Assembly (NCBI GenBank): GCA_019671005.1
Contig: CM033721.1
Coordinates: 52,060,864 to 52,124,863 of the forward strand
Direction of reading: 5' to 3'
Source of the DNA: Hibiscus mutabilis
Taxonomy: Eukaryota > Streptophyta > Magnoliopsida > Malvales > Malvaceae
Length of the DNA: 64,000 bases
The notes below the pieces were generated by a model that was not told where the DNA came from, ran no database searches, and was given only the letters and a program-made list of their open reading frames with translations. This document shows, one piece after another, positions 21,098 to 32,300 of the stretch (within the stretch, counting starts at the first letter, position 1; each line of letters begins with the position of its first letter). The translations under genes were made by a program, and so were the position numbers.

Positions 21098-22465
21098 GTA
21101 AATGTTGCCATTTCTTCACGGGACAACTACAGCATTGAGGTCATATTACGCTGCTTGGCAGTTGAGGGTGATGGAATCGGTCCACACATCCTCAATGACG
21201 GTGGCCTTCTGGGTGCTGTCATGGCCGCTGGCTTCAAAGGTAAATAATTAAGATGCCAATCTGCCATGCATATTTGTAGTTGCAGAGTGCAGACTGTCAT
21301 AGTCGCTTTATACTTGTTATGCTTCATGGTACAGTTACATGCATGAACCTATTTTTTTCGACTCTTGTATGATATAATAACTAGTGAAGACGGAAATGTG
21401 CCATGTCAAGTAGCAAGTGAGGAACATGATCTACATGGTGATTTTCTGCAATATTGATTGAGCTCGTTAAATACAGGTGAGCTTGCTAGATTCCAAGCCG
21501 GAGTAACATTGGAGATATCATGATTAGATGCTTGGTTTTCAAGCAAAGATGGTACCTTGGAAGGTCCTGCAACGTATATTGTTCAGGGCCTCTGTCGTAG
21601 GTGTTGTATTCCAGAAGTCATTCTCCAATGCATGCAGGTAATCTTTTCTATGGAGGAATGAGGCTCGATATTAAATATAGGCACCATTGTTTAAATAAGA
21701 GTTGAATTTGACTTTTCTATTGAAAAATCAGGCCCCTCATTTTAAGTATAGGGCACCATTGTTCCAGAAAAAAATGTCTCTTTGCTTTTAGAAGCTCCAT
21801 TGTTCCAGAAAAAAATGTCTCTTTGCTTTTAGAAGCTGAAAACAGTCAATTAACAAGTCTTGACGATTCTTTAAAATGAAGTGTTTCCCAAATGACAAAA
21901 TGGGAAAGTAAAGGCAATGATAAAATCCTAAGCATATCAAAATTTTATGGCTTCAAAAGGTAAAATTGTCTCCTGTTAACATTAGCTATGCCGTTGTATG
22001 TGTTAAACATGGTTGCATTCAATTCTTTTTCAAAGTATCCTTTTGGAAGATTGAAAGCCCATACCAGAGTTCTTAGTGTACTTCCAGAAAATGAAGAGGG
22101 CAACACAGCTTTGGTTTAGGAGTTTGTTTATATGCTTCCCTGTTTTAACTGTCACTGTTTATTATGCAAAAATTATGAGAAATGAGGTCTCTAGATGACA
22201 AAATTTAACATCATTGTGGAAATGTCATTTTAAATTTAATCGAAGTAATGAAAAGGAAGAAAGAAAGAAATAGCTGTTGCGGAATGCATTTATTTCATAA
22301 CTTCTACCATTTTACTATGTTTGTTCTTACCACTTGACTCATTTGCAGGTTTCTGTTTCACTCATGGAGTCGGGCAATCCTCTTGAAAGCCATGACCAAT
22401 TGAATGAGCTAGTCTCGAGTTCCGAGACAGGTTTCATCCATCTATTCAGTCAGCAACAATTACAA
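21098..22465 (+). pseudogene. NUP107: NUP107 exons, second block (3 segments)
   Basis: Segments 21098-21239, 21477-21637 and 22349-22465 continue the protein directly after the copia element. They contain NVAISSRDNYSIEVILRCLA, then a segment with GLCRRCCIPEVILQCMQ, then VSVSLMESGNPLESHDQLNE. All six splice junctions look normal. In the middle segment the expected arginine codon is TGA (21521-21523), a likely CGA to TGA change, which would remove about the last 100 residues. Confidence 0.88.
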
Positions 22466-22802
22466 GTAAGTAGTAAAAGAGGCTTATTATATTGTTCATC
22501 CCTCTTAAGAAAACTTTTCGTCCTTACATCCTATGTTAGTCCAACTCGGACTTGGGTGCAAGTGTCGAATATGAGTATGTGATTGACACTAGTATATGCC
22601 CATTTCCCCCAAGTTTTTCACGCACTTGGAGGGTCATATCCTTGTACTTTGTCCTGATATACATTGTCCTCTAGTACTACAAGAAAAATGAAGAGTCGGG
22701 GTAACATAACATCTATCTATGATAAACATAAAGGTTAAATTGCATTTTCTTTAACAAAAAGAGGTTAAATTTCATTTTTCACAGATTTTTACATTATAAT
22801 GG

Positions 22803-23486
22803 ACTTTAATTAGATCAAAAGGTATAACATAACCTCCCTAAAGAAGAAGAATATGTTATCATGAGAATGACATTGAATTCTTCAATTTTGCTGTAATTTT
22901 GATGATACAAAAGTGGTATTTGACAGATAACTCATTCCGATTTTCTTGCAAGTGCATGGATTGTAGGTTAATATGTAAATAATAAGAGTTGTAAGTCAAT
23001 TCTAACTAAGTAGTTTAGAAGAGTTGTAAGTCTATCCTAACTAAGTAGTTTAGTTAGAGTCTAACTCTATCCATATAAGGGATAAGAGTCTTAGCCGAGA
23101 GAATTCTACTCAATGTAAAACTCCTTGTAAAAGTCTATAAGTAGACTTTAATTAGATCAAAAGGTATAACATAACCTCCCTAAAGAAGAAGAATATGTTA
23201 TCATGAGAATGACATTGAATTCTTCAATTTTGCTGTAATTTTGATGATACAAAAGTGGTATTTGACAGATAACTCATTCCGATTTTCTTGCAAGTGCATG
23301 GATTGTAGGTTAATATGTAAATAATAAGAGTTGTAAGTCAATTCTAACTAAGTAGTTTAGAAGAGTTGTAAGTCTATCCTAACTAAGTAGTTTAGTTAGA
23401 GTCTAACTCTATCCATATAAGGGATAAGAGTCTTAGCCGAGAGAATTCTACTCAATGTAAAACTCCTTGTAAAAGTCTATAAGTAG
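22803..23486 (+). repeat. 342-bp tandem duplication across the 5' junction of copia element 2
   Basis: Bases 22803-23144 and 23145-23486 look identical by eye. Each copy holds about 160 bp of NUP107 intron followed by about 180 bp from the 5' LTR of copia element 2. Because each unit spans the junction, the duplication occurred after the insertion. It leaves a partial extra LTR at 22962-23144. Confidence 0.92.
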
Positions 23487-23549
23487 ACTTTATTTTTCTG
23501 TAAATCGAAATAACAAGAGTAGAAAACTTCTCTAACCCTATTTTCTACA
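23304..23549 (+). repeat. 5' LTR of copia element 2
   Basis: 246 bp, preceded by the TGGAT target copy. Its first 183 bp are also present in the duplicated segment at 22962-23144. Confidence 0.92.
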
Positions 23550-23634
23550 TGGTATCAGATTAGGAAGATCCTACTTATCCAACAACCTTTTTTTTCCTTC
23601 CAGTCTCTCTGTCGATCAAAACCTTCTGTTTTCA

Positions 23635-24529
23635 ATGGCTCATTCAGACCCCTCTGCTTCTGAAATCAGTTCTCAAAATCATCCTCGTCCCTCTGAGTTC
23701 CAGCTTTCAGATTCATCTCTTTCTCCAATTACATCCTACAAACTAAATGGAAACAACTATCTCCCTTGGTCTCACCAAGTAAGGTCAGATATTACAGAAG
23801 AAGGAAAGCTTCCTATCTCTCGATTCAATGCCTATTCCAAAGAATCGATCCACCTATTCTAACTGGTTGAGTGAGAACAACATGATTATGTCATGGCTAA
23901 TTAATTCCATGGTTCCCGTTTGGGGAAAATTTCATGCTCTACCAAAAGCTGCAGTAGAGATATGGAGTGCAGCCGGGATACATACTCCAGTGTGGATAAT
24001 ACACGGTAATTATTTGGGGTTGAAAACCAGATTAAGGATCTCGGACAAGGAGATTTGTCTCAGAGTACAAGATTTTGGAGTTCTCACTAAGTGTTGGCAA
24101 CAAATCGATTTATATGAGGCCAATGAGTGGAAGTGTTCTGATGATGTTAACTTCTATAGTAGAATCAAAAATCAGAGGAGAATCTTTCAATTTCTTTCTG
24201 GACTTAATGGTGAGTTTGATGGGGCAAGGAGCAGAATTTTGGCTACTAAACCTCTACCATTGGTTCGGGAGGCCTTTTTTGAGATTAGGAGAGAAGAAAG
24301 CAGACTCTCCTTGATGGTACCAGCTGCTCAACAAACAGATGCTTCGACACTAATTACAAACTCTAATCCTGGGAATAAACAAAGGAGGGGGATACCATGG
24401 TGTGAACACTGTAAAAAGACTGGACATTTGATGGAGCAAAGGCTTGGAAGCTACATGGAAAACCAAAGAGACCGAAACCCCTCTAAATCCAGATTTGAAG
24501 GAAGCAAATGTTGCATCTACGAAACATAA
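23635..24529 (+). pseudogene. Copia element 2 gag
   Basis: The ATG at 23635 opens MAHSDPSASEISSQ and reaches YKLNGNNYLPWSHQVR, the conserved copia Gag start. The frame ends at 23862 and continues from about 23828 in another phase with NWLSENNMIMSWLINSM. A zinc-knuckle remnant reading CEHCKKTGHLMEQ follows near 24410, with its last conserved histidine and cysteine unclear. Confidence 0.8.
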
Positions 24530-24629
24530 TTCCAAAGAAATTTCATTACACAAAGCAGATTGCGAACTTCAACAAATACTCAGCCAACTATCGCCTAAAA
24601 CTCATACTACTCGCTTTAACAACATCCGA

Positions 24630-26290
24630 AGGTAGAATTTCTTGCTTAGCAACAATTAATACCTTACATTGGATAGTAGATTCGGTGCCTCGACCATATG
24701 ACAGAAATATAAGTCTGTTCATAAAGTATAGCCATCACAGCCTCCCTCCTCGATCAAGATAGCAGATGGTTCCCTCTCAACAGATTAAAGGGGAGTGGCT
24801 CTATTGAATTAAGCAAACATATAGTATTATCTCGATGTACTACTTATGTTCCTAAATTAGCTTTGTAATTTATTATCAAAGAGCAAGTTGATTAAGGATA
24901 TTCACTGTAATGCTAATTTTGGGGTGATGGATGTATTTTTTTCGAGCACGGGGCTCAAGATGGTGATTGGCGGTGCTAGGCTATCTAATGGCTTATATAT
25001 CCTTGATGGAATATCCTACCAGAACTCCTTCATTCCCAGTTGCCTTCAAACATCGGTTTCATCCACAAGCTTAGGTTCGAGATAATATTATGCTCGCATC
25101 TTAGATTAGGACATCCCAGTTTTATTACCTTGCAAAGTTGTTTCCAAATCTCTTTATCAATAAAAATCCCTCTTCTTTTACTTGTGAAGTATGTCGATGG
25201 CAAAACATACCAAAAAACCATATGTTCCTTCTCCTTTTAAACCTACTTCACCATTTGCTATTATACACAAAGTGATATTTGGGGCCCTTCTAAAGTTCAA
25301 AACATTTACAGGTCTAGGTGGTTTGTGTCTTTCATTGATGATTTCTCTAGGACCACTTGGACATATTTAATGAGAGAAAAGTCTGAGGTTGAAGTAATTT
25401 TTAAATTTTTTTATCAAATGATAAAAACACAGTTCGATAGAAATATCAAAGTGGTTAGGAGTGATAATGGGAGTGAATATCTTAGCAAGTCTATTAGGTG
25501 TTTCTTTCGAGAAAAAGGGAATTGTTCATCTCACCTCATGTGTCAATACCCCTCAACAAAATGGAGTGGCTGAGAGAAAGAATAGACATCTAATGGAAGT
25601 AACTAGGTCCCTTTTGTTTTCAGCTAATGCACCTAAATATCTTTGGGGGAAGCTCTTCTTATTGCAACATACCTTATCAATAGGATGCCTAGCAAGACTC
25701 TAGGATTCAAAATACCCACTGAAGTTCTGTTTCAATATTTTCCACACTTTAAACCATTGTCCTCAGCTCTTCCTCTTCGAGTCTTTGGATGCACATCTTT
25801 TATTCATGTGCACAACAACAATCGTAGTAAACTGGATCCTAAATCATTAAAGTGTGTATTTATAGGTTACTCATCGAGTCAGAAGGGTTACAAATGTTAC
25901 TGCCCCACTAATAGGAAAACCTATATCTCCTTTGATGTTACCTTTTTTGAAAATCAACCTTACTTTGCGGGCACGACATTCGGGGAGAGACCTAAAGAAT
26001 CTCACCATACAAATCATTTATTCCTATGCCTATCCTTCCTGAGCCTGCCTTGGATATCATTGAAACTGTTGTCCCCAATCCTGTAGACACAACTTCTCCA
26101 CAGTCCAATACACCTTCTCCACAGTCTAAACCCTCCAGTCCCTATACAACACCTCCTCCTACACTCAGAACTATATCACACTCTGTGACTCCACAACCAC
26201 CCGGAGAAACAACTCAATGTCTATACAAGGAGGAAAAGAAATCAAATCAAGATGTTGGTCACCCTAGCACTTGCCAGAACCAGTTTTGAG
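24630..26290 (+). pseudogene. Copia element 2 protease and integrase
   Basis: Near 24665 the protease active-site region reads LHWIVDSV where DSGA is expected; two single-base losses a few codons apart account for this. The pre-integrase region has HLRLGHPSF (about 25100). The integrase core shows FIDDFSRTTWTYL (25330), RSDNGSEYL (25457) and NTPQQNGVAERKNRHL (25540), which together hold the catalytic D, D and E, but in different frames. The C-terminal part has FGCTSFIHVHNNNRSKLDP. A proline- and serine-rich linker follows. Confidence 0.82.
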
Positions 26291-26295
26291 TTACG

Positions 26296-28007
26296 ATGCT
26301 ATTGAGACATGAGGTAATATTATTTCACAAGATTCTCATCAGAAACTTAGATGACTTTCCTATTGCTATTAGAAAAGGGATAAGGAAATGTGTTGCTCAT
26401 CCTATCAATAAATTTGTTGCCTATGGGAAGTTATTATCTGGTTTCAAAGCCTTTACAAACAGCATTGATAGTGTGAAGATCCCAAGACAAGTAGAAGAGG
26501 CATTGAAAGTCCTGAATGGAGGAAGGTCATTGAAGAAGAGGTCAAAGCACTATAGAAGAATAATACTTGGTGTTTGACCGAGTTACGAGAAGGAAAAAGG
26601 CTGTTGGGTGCAAATGGGTATTCACAACAAATATCACACTCGGATGGGAGCATTGAGAGGTACAAAGCAAGGCTAGTGGCTAAAGGGTTTACTCAATCCT
26701 ATGGAGTAGATTATCAAGAAACCTTTGCCCAAAAGAGCTAAGTTGAATACCATCAGTGTTATTATCGATAGGCTGTTAACAAGGACCGTAAGTTACACCA
26801 ATTGGACATCAAAAATGCTTTCCTCAATGGAAGCTTGGAGGAAGAAGTATACATGGAGGTTCCACCAGGTTTGGAGGAAAAGACCACGAAGAGGACAGTG
26901 TGCAAACTCAATAAATCTTTGTACGGATTAAAGCAATCCCCTAGAGCATGGTTTGACAGATTTGCTAAGGCTATGGTTCAAAATGGGTACAAAGCAGTCA
27001 GTCAGCACCATACATTGTCTCGAAAGGTTACTCCAGATGGTAAGAAGACCCTTCTAATTGTCTATGTTGATGATATGATCATTACAGGGGATAATACTGA
27101 AGAAATAAAAGTGCTAAAAACTGTTCTAGCTAAGGAGTTCGAGACTAAGGATTTGGGAAGCCTTAGGTACTTCTTAGGAATGGAAGTAGCAAGATCGAAA
27201 GAGGGAATTGTTATAAACCAAAGAAAGTACATCCTAGATCTACTTATAGAAACTGGGATGCTTGGAAGTAGACCAGCTGAAACTCCAATGGAACCAGGTT
27301 TAAAGTTCAAGAAAGGTGAAATGGGAATCTAGTGAATAAAGAACCCTATCGAGACTAGTTGGGAAACTAATCTATCTCTCACTTACCAGGCCGATATTGC
27401 ATACTCGGTGGGCATAGTTAGTCAACATATGAGTGACCCTCGAGAAGAGCACATGGATGCAAATCAATAGAATTCTGAGATACTTGAAATTTACACTGGA
27501 TCTGGACTACTTTTCAAGAAACATCGATAGGACAATAAAGGTCTACACGGTTCAAGTCAAGGCAGAGAATTGACAGATAGAAGATCTGTTAGTGGCTATT
27601 GCACATATTTATGGGGAAATTTGGTCACCGGAGAAGCAAGAAGCAAGTCGTGGTTTCTAGAAGTAGTGCGACGAATTGAGCCTTGGCTCTAGGGATATGT
27701 GAAGGAATATGGATCAAGAAACTTCTTATGGAGTTAGAATTGGATGGAAAGGCAGAATTTGAAGTTTATAGTGACAGCCCGAACAAGAATGAGCATTGCT
27801 AGAAATCCAAAGACAACACGACAGACCAAACACATTGAGATTGATAGACACTTCATCTATGAGAAGGTCAACAACAGGGTTGTAAAACTTCACTATATTC
27901 CTACTAAAGACCAGCTAGCCGATATTTTCACCAAAGCACTTCCAAGAGTGAGCTTTGAAGAAATGTCATCCAAACTGGGTGTACATAACATATACACACC
28001 AGTTTGA
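26296..28007 (+). pseudogene. Copia element 2 reverse transcriptase and RNase H
   Basis: A 176-codon stretch (26802-27332) carries MDIKNAFLNGSLEEEVYMEV, LYGLKQSPRAWFDRF and LLIVYVDDMIITGDN with the catalytic aspartates intact. The part before it (26580-26760) is broken by frame changes, and RNase H (27350-28007) keeps fragments such as RQTKHIEIDRHFIYEKV and DQLADIFTKALP. The final frame stops just before the purine tract. The protein cannot be made in one piece. Confidence 0.85.
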
Positions 28008-28014
28008 GGGGGAG

Positions 28015-28260
28015 TGTAGGTTAATATGTAAATAATAAGAGTTGTAAGTCAATTCTAACTAAGTAGTTTAGAAGAGTTGTAAGTCTATCCTAACTAAGTA
28101 GTTTAGTTAGAGTCTAACTCTATCCATATAAGGGATAAGAGTCTTAGCCGAGAGAATTCTACTCAATGTAAAACTCCTTGTAAAAGTCTATAAGTAGACT
28201 TTATTTTTCTGTAAATCGAAATAACAAGAGTAGAAAACTTCTCTAACCCTATTTTCTACA
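28015..28260 (+). repeat. 3' LTR of copia element 2
   Basis: 246 bp, matching 23304-23549 without difference by eye, followed by the TGGAT target copy at 28261-28265. Confidence 0.92.
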
Positions 28261-28358
28261 TGGATCCTTTTGAATTACTTGATTGTTTCAAGTTTTTGTT
28301 CATTTTGCCTTTGGGGTGTTAAATTTCATTCAAACAACTATTTTTGTTTCATGAGCAG

Positions 28359-28424
28359 GAGTTTTTATTGTTTGAGAGGGAATATTCCATGTGTAAAATG
28401 GAGCTTGAAGAGGACCCCTCTTGA
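28359..28424 (+). pseudogene. NUP107: NUP107 last exon
   Basis: The last segment follows a normal AG acceptor, reads EFLLFEREYSMCKMELEEDP and ends in TGA (28422-28424). It lies about 100 bp after the 3' end of the second intronic copia element, so the final intron grew from under 1 kb to about 5.9 kb. The 3' untranslated part should follow; I could not place the polyadenylation site. Confidence 0.85.
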
Positions 28425-28696
28425 TTTTAGCTGCTCGGGTTGAAATTCAGGTTTTTGTATCATTTTGTCTGATGGAGCAGTGAAATCAACAGTGTGGAAA
28501 AGGTTCAGAACTTCTCTCCCATCCTTTATCAAAGTTTTTGTACTAAGAAAATAATTTAAATGATGGAAATTATATGAAATGGTATTTTGTTACATGACGA
28601 TTTGAAGTTCTAAAATCCGGTGGGTATCTAATTCTATGTATGTTTAATTTTTTCTGAGAATTTCTATCTATTTGGATATTTTTGGAATGTCATCTC
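28425..28696 (+). other. Probable NUP107 3' untranslated region and downstream DNA
   Basis: This non-coding DNA follows the NUP107 stop. It should hold the 3' untranslated region. I see no clear polyadenylation signal and no other gene. Confidence 0.4.
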
Positions 28697-28930
28697 TAGT
28701 GGTGTAATCGACAAGCCAAGCCCGAATAGTGACAAGTTTGAGCTTGGCTCAAAACTCGAGGCTAGGTACTCGACTAGAGCTCGATTGAACATCAAATTTT
28801 AAACTCGAGTTTGACTTGAAATATGATTGAGTTATTCGAGCTTGATTAAGTTTAACTATTGATTTTCGTATTCAAGTTCAAACTTGAGCCTCAATAGATT
28901 TTTGTATTCAAGCTTGATTTAAGACTCGAA
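28697..28930. mobile_element. hAT-like MITE fragment
   Basis: The stretch begins near TAGTGGTGTAATCGACAAGC, which resembles the CAGTGGTGTAA-type terminal repeat of plant hAT elements, and is full of CTCGAG and GAGCTTG words in both orientations, typical of their subterminal regions. I did not find the matching far end or an 8-bp target duplication. Confidence 0.35.
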
Positions 28931-31455
28931 GAGTCGAGTCGTATTCCATGAATAATATAACTGTAGCCCAAAGCTAGCACTCCTACGTCACAGCAATTAT
29001 GACCCCTTGAATACCTTAGTATTATGTTATGTCTCCACACTATCACATGGACATATATGTTCATCTGAAAGCTTGAAAACGCCAGAGTATACTCAATTTT
29101 ATGGCATGCCAACAATAGGCCAATAAATTCTCATAAACACATTTACTTATTGTTTTTAATGCACATTTCATTGATCATAGAAATAATGATTTTACTTGCA
29201 AGGATAGCTTGTCTTATACACACTAGTGCACTCATTAGGTGCTAACAAAAAGTCTCATGGACATATAACATATACTTGTCATTTCGATAGCATAACATGT
29301 GCATTAAATCAGTAGTAACATAACATGTAAATTTTGGCATAACACCTCAAATTTTCAATTTTAAAATAAAAAATAGGCAAAAGTAGAGAAAACTTACTCT
29401 GAAACCTAGAACAAAGGATTAGTCTATTCCTAAGCTTCTAATTAACTCAAAATGTTGTGCATGCTTGTAGCAATTTATGACACTCACCAAGAACGGTTCT
29501 AATGGCTTGTCGAGCCTAAAATTACTTCGATTTCCCCTTCTCTTGGCTTGGAGATGGTAAGGATGGATACAGAACTTCAAACACGTAACATAAACTTTAT
29601 AATAACATTAAAAGATGTTGAAAATTCATCCAAAACCACATAAATACGCTGATCTAAACCTATTTTCCTAGAATCGACAAACTAGCTCTTATTAGGCAAA
29701 TCCTAGTTCCATTGGGTTATGACATAAACTAAATATTTTTAAGTTATCTCTTAGTCATATTAATACATTTAGAATCGTTATTATCAATTCTTATGAACTC
29801 TTCAATTATTTCAACAAATTGTTAATATCTCATTTTTATTTGCAAATTTAAGATTAGGAGTCATATAATCGCATCAAAATAAGTTTAGAATGATTAAGAA
29901 AATCAAGTTTAACCAAGAAAATCGGAAAAATACAAATAAAGATTAAAATCCCGCAAAAGTTTTCTTAGTTTTTTAGAAATATTAACGTAATGAATCAAAG
30001 CTTGATCTAAAAAGCAATTTCAATCCCTTGGATGATAAGAAGATAGCTTCTTACATTGATTTCACAAGAAAATCGGTTTATGAAGGTTTGCCATTGAAAT
30101 CCATGGAAAAACTTGATGTAGAAATTTGGAGAATATAGAAAAGTTTTGGGAGAAATTGAGAGTAATTGGAGACTTTTTAAAGAACATGAAATGATTTAAT
30201 TTTTAGAAAATAATAACTACCCAAGTATGCAACAATATTGTTGCCCAACTTGTCTAACTTGTTGATCAAAATACTATTTGGTACAAAGGTATGATTCAAA
30301 ACTTTCAACAACGTTTTTCTATGTAGTTCTTAGCTCAACAATTGTGCGAGTACTGAGATGCGTGCAGGTTGTTCGTACAACTATTTCACTATATTGTACT
30401 CCTGTGCTTTAAGAACTTGAGAAACTCTTGTGCCTTAGATTCTTTCAACGGTTCAATTTTCTCTAACAATGATTTTGTTTCAACTTCGATCTCTGGTCCA
30501 CCACAACGATCATTTCTTTCATGTTCGTTCTTGCTTTTTTTTTTGTTGTTTGTAAATTTTATAGGGAATAACACCTCCCACTTCTGTAAAATGACCCACT
30601 TCGCTCACACCGCCTGTTGTTGACTCGACATTCTCAATAGTAACACCGGAGGCATAGTTCTAGGCTATTATATGGTTGTTGTCTTTGTGACGCTCGATAC
30701 CTGATTGAGATTAATCGACCCGAATATTGAACGTGCACATTAGTCACTGAAGTGACCAAAATATGAATCAAACACAAATTACATCCCAACTAAAATTTTT
30801 AGCATGTCATAACGCAGCAATACGTACACATACACAAGTGGGATAGAGTCCTAAACATGCAATACAACCACCGAGAAAGTCATAGAGCACACAAGGGTAA
30901 AACCATCATTTTACATGCATCATCAAAAAATACATGCCAAAACATGAAATTAACTGCAGAATCAAATTCTACAACATACAAAGTTTCACCCAAATCAGAC
31001 TCCTCAAACATTCTAAATTGTAAAAGCTACTATTTTAAGAATTAAATTGCAAATACAAAAAATACAGGGACTAACATGAAATAAATCACATTTTAGACCC
31101 ACATGCAAAATTTCTGCTCAATTAGACATCTAGAACTCATTCAATTACAATTTGAAGTTTTAGGATAAAAATATGAAGATTAAAAAACCCCAAAGGATCA
31201 ATCCTTTCCCCCCAAAGGGATTGATCCTTTCCATCACATGCTCTTAAATTTTGACCCAAGCAAATAGGCATAAGGTATCGATCTTTTTTGGAAAATTGTA
31301 AAAAATAGATCGAACATGCATTTTCGAGCTAACAATCATACATCTAATCTATCATATAGTCAATGAACATGTGTGCACATACATTTTTTTCCAAGATTGA
31401 TGTGGCGAGAATAGTTACAAACACAAACATGTTATGAAGCGATATTGACCAATGC
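28931..31455 (-). repeat. Degenerate LTR-retrotransposon remains
   Basis: This is non-coding sequence apart from the gag-pro remnant at 30260-30760. The base composition and the word patterns on the minus strand around 29400-29600 resemble the 3' part of a long gypsy LTR. I could not define ends or a target duplication. Confidence 0.4.
30260..30760 (-). pseudogene. Ogre/Tat-type gypsy gag-protease spacer remnant
   Basis: Read on the minus strand, the segment gives PLKESKAQEFLKFLKHR. After a frame change come QPARISVLAQLL and then ELHRKTLLKVLNHT. These match the conserved EEFLKxIKxS, PARISxLxLL and HRxALLKVLN blocks before the protease of Ogre/Tat-lineage gypsy polyproteins. At least two stops and one frameshift are present. 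No other part of such an element is recognisable next to it. Confidence 0.6.
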
Positions 31456-31456
31456 T

Positions 31457-32300
31457 GTAACGCCCTAAACCTGACATTACTTTTGGGCCTCAAGCCCAAC
31501 CTGCAAGCATGCAAATTTTGTCATGGTTTAGCCCAATCCACATTCAATTTTCATAAATCCATCAACATTTCAAATAGAACGATAATACATAGTTAAATTA
31601 TTTTCAAAGGGAACTCCAATTTAAAAACAAAATAATTAATCATTCGAAATGATCAAATAAATTTAAAATAAGAGTTACAGACACAAAATTAGGGTCATAT
31701 GAATACATTGCCCGAAAAATCTAAGTAATGTACTCTCGAACACATCGATGAGCTAAAGTTCTACTCCGATGGGGCTCCTTCAATGCAACGCTGCAACCTA
31801 AAAACCTGCAAATGAAACAACAATTCTGAACGCTGAGCTCATAAAGCTCATTTAATACACCTCTACTTTACCATGCTTCATGCAAATCATAAACATAAGC
31901 ATGTAGATAGATTAGATGGCATGACAAATGAATAACAACATGGCGCTACCACAAGTCGCCTAAAAGCATGCTTAGCAAACAATATACACATGGCATGGCA
32001 TCATAAAACTCCTCATAAAAATCATAACCACAAACTTGGAGTGAGGACCGGGGGCATATAACATCGGGAACGTATGGTCTATACTCAGAATCCTCCTTCA
32101 AGTATCTTCGAATGAGACCTAGGGTCACACAACGTCAGGAACGTACATTCGATATCTTTGCTATTGTGTTCAACACTCTCTCACTAGGTATCCAGATCCC
32201 ATCAATCAAGGTGACTCAAACACACAAGTGCTCACATGACACACAACATCATGATCCCCAAGGATCTTATAATTGCTATAAAACAACAAGTCACCCAAGT
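31457..32300 (-). repeat. Chromovirus 3' LTR, terminal piece
   Basis: On the plus strand it starts TGTAACGCCCTAAACC, the reverse of a typical GGGCGTTACA LTR end. The minus strand reads like the late part of Tekay-type LTRs. The right limit, where the Athila-like element begins, is approximate. Confidence 0.5.

Larger units (their letters stand above)
23304..28260 (+). mobile_element. Copia element 2 in a NUP107 intron
   Basis: LTRs of 246 bp (23304-23549 and 28015-28260) start TGTAGGTTAATATG and end TTTTCTACA, and appear identical base for base. The target duplication TGGAT flanks the element (23299-23303 and 28261-28265). The primer site TGGTATCAGATT follows the left LTR and the purine tract GAGGGGGAG precedes the right one. 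The inside has gag, protease, integrase, reverse transcriptase and RNase H in copia order but with many frame breaks. Identical LTRs point to a recent insertion, or to later gene conversion. Confidence 0.92.
7862..28424 (+). pseudogene. NUP107: NUP107 nucleoporin, C-terminal two thirds, interrupted and damaged
   Basis: Nup107 is a structural subunit of the Y-shaped (Nup107-160) scaffold complex of the nuclear pore. The exons translate to a protein clearly related to plant NUP107, with DESLLEDVWTLLKAGRLEEA at the first exon and EFLLFEREYSMCKMELEE at the last. The exon segments are 7862-7954, 8040-8207, 8544-8642, 8786-9021, 9117-9174, 9694-9782, 10208-10336, 10655-10777, 11202-11300, 11388-11576, 11763-11935, 12031-12188, 12335-12537, 21098-21239, 21477-21637, 22349-22465 and 28359-28424. 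The N-terminal third was not found in the window. Lesions: acceptor AG to AA at 8784-8785, donor GT to GA at 9175-9176, a donor lacking its G at 11577, one-base insertions near 11866 and 12055, and a TGA at 21521. Copia elements fill two introns. It is a pseudogene unless several of these are sequence errors. Confidence 0.88.
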
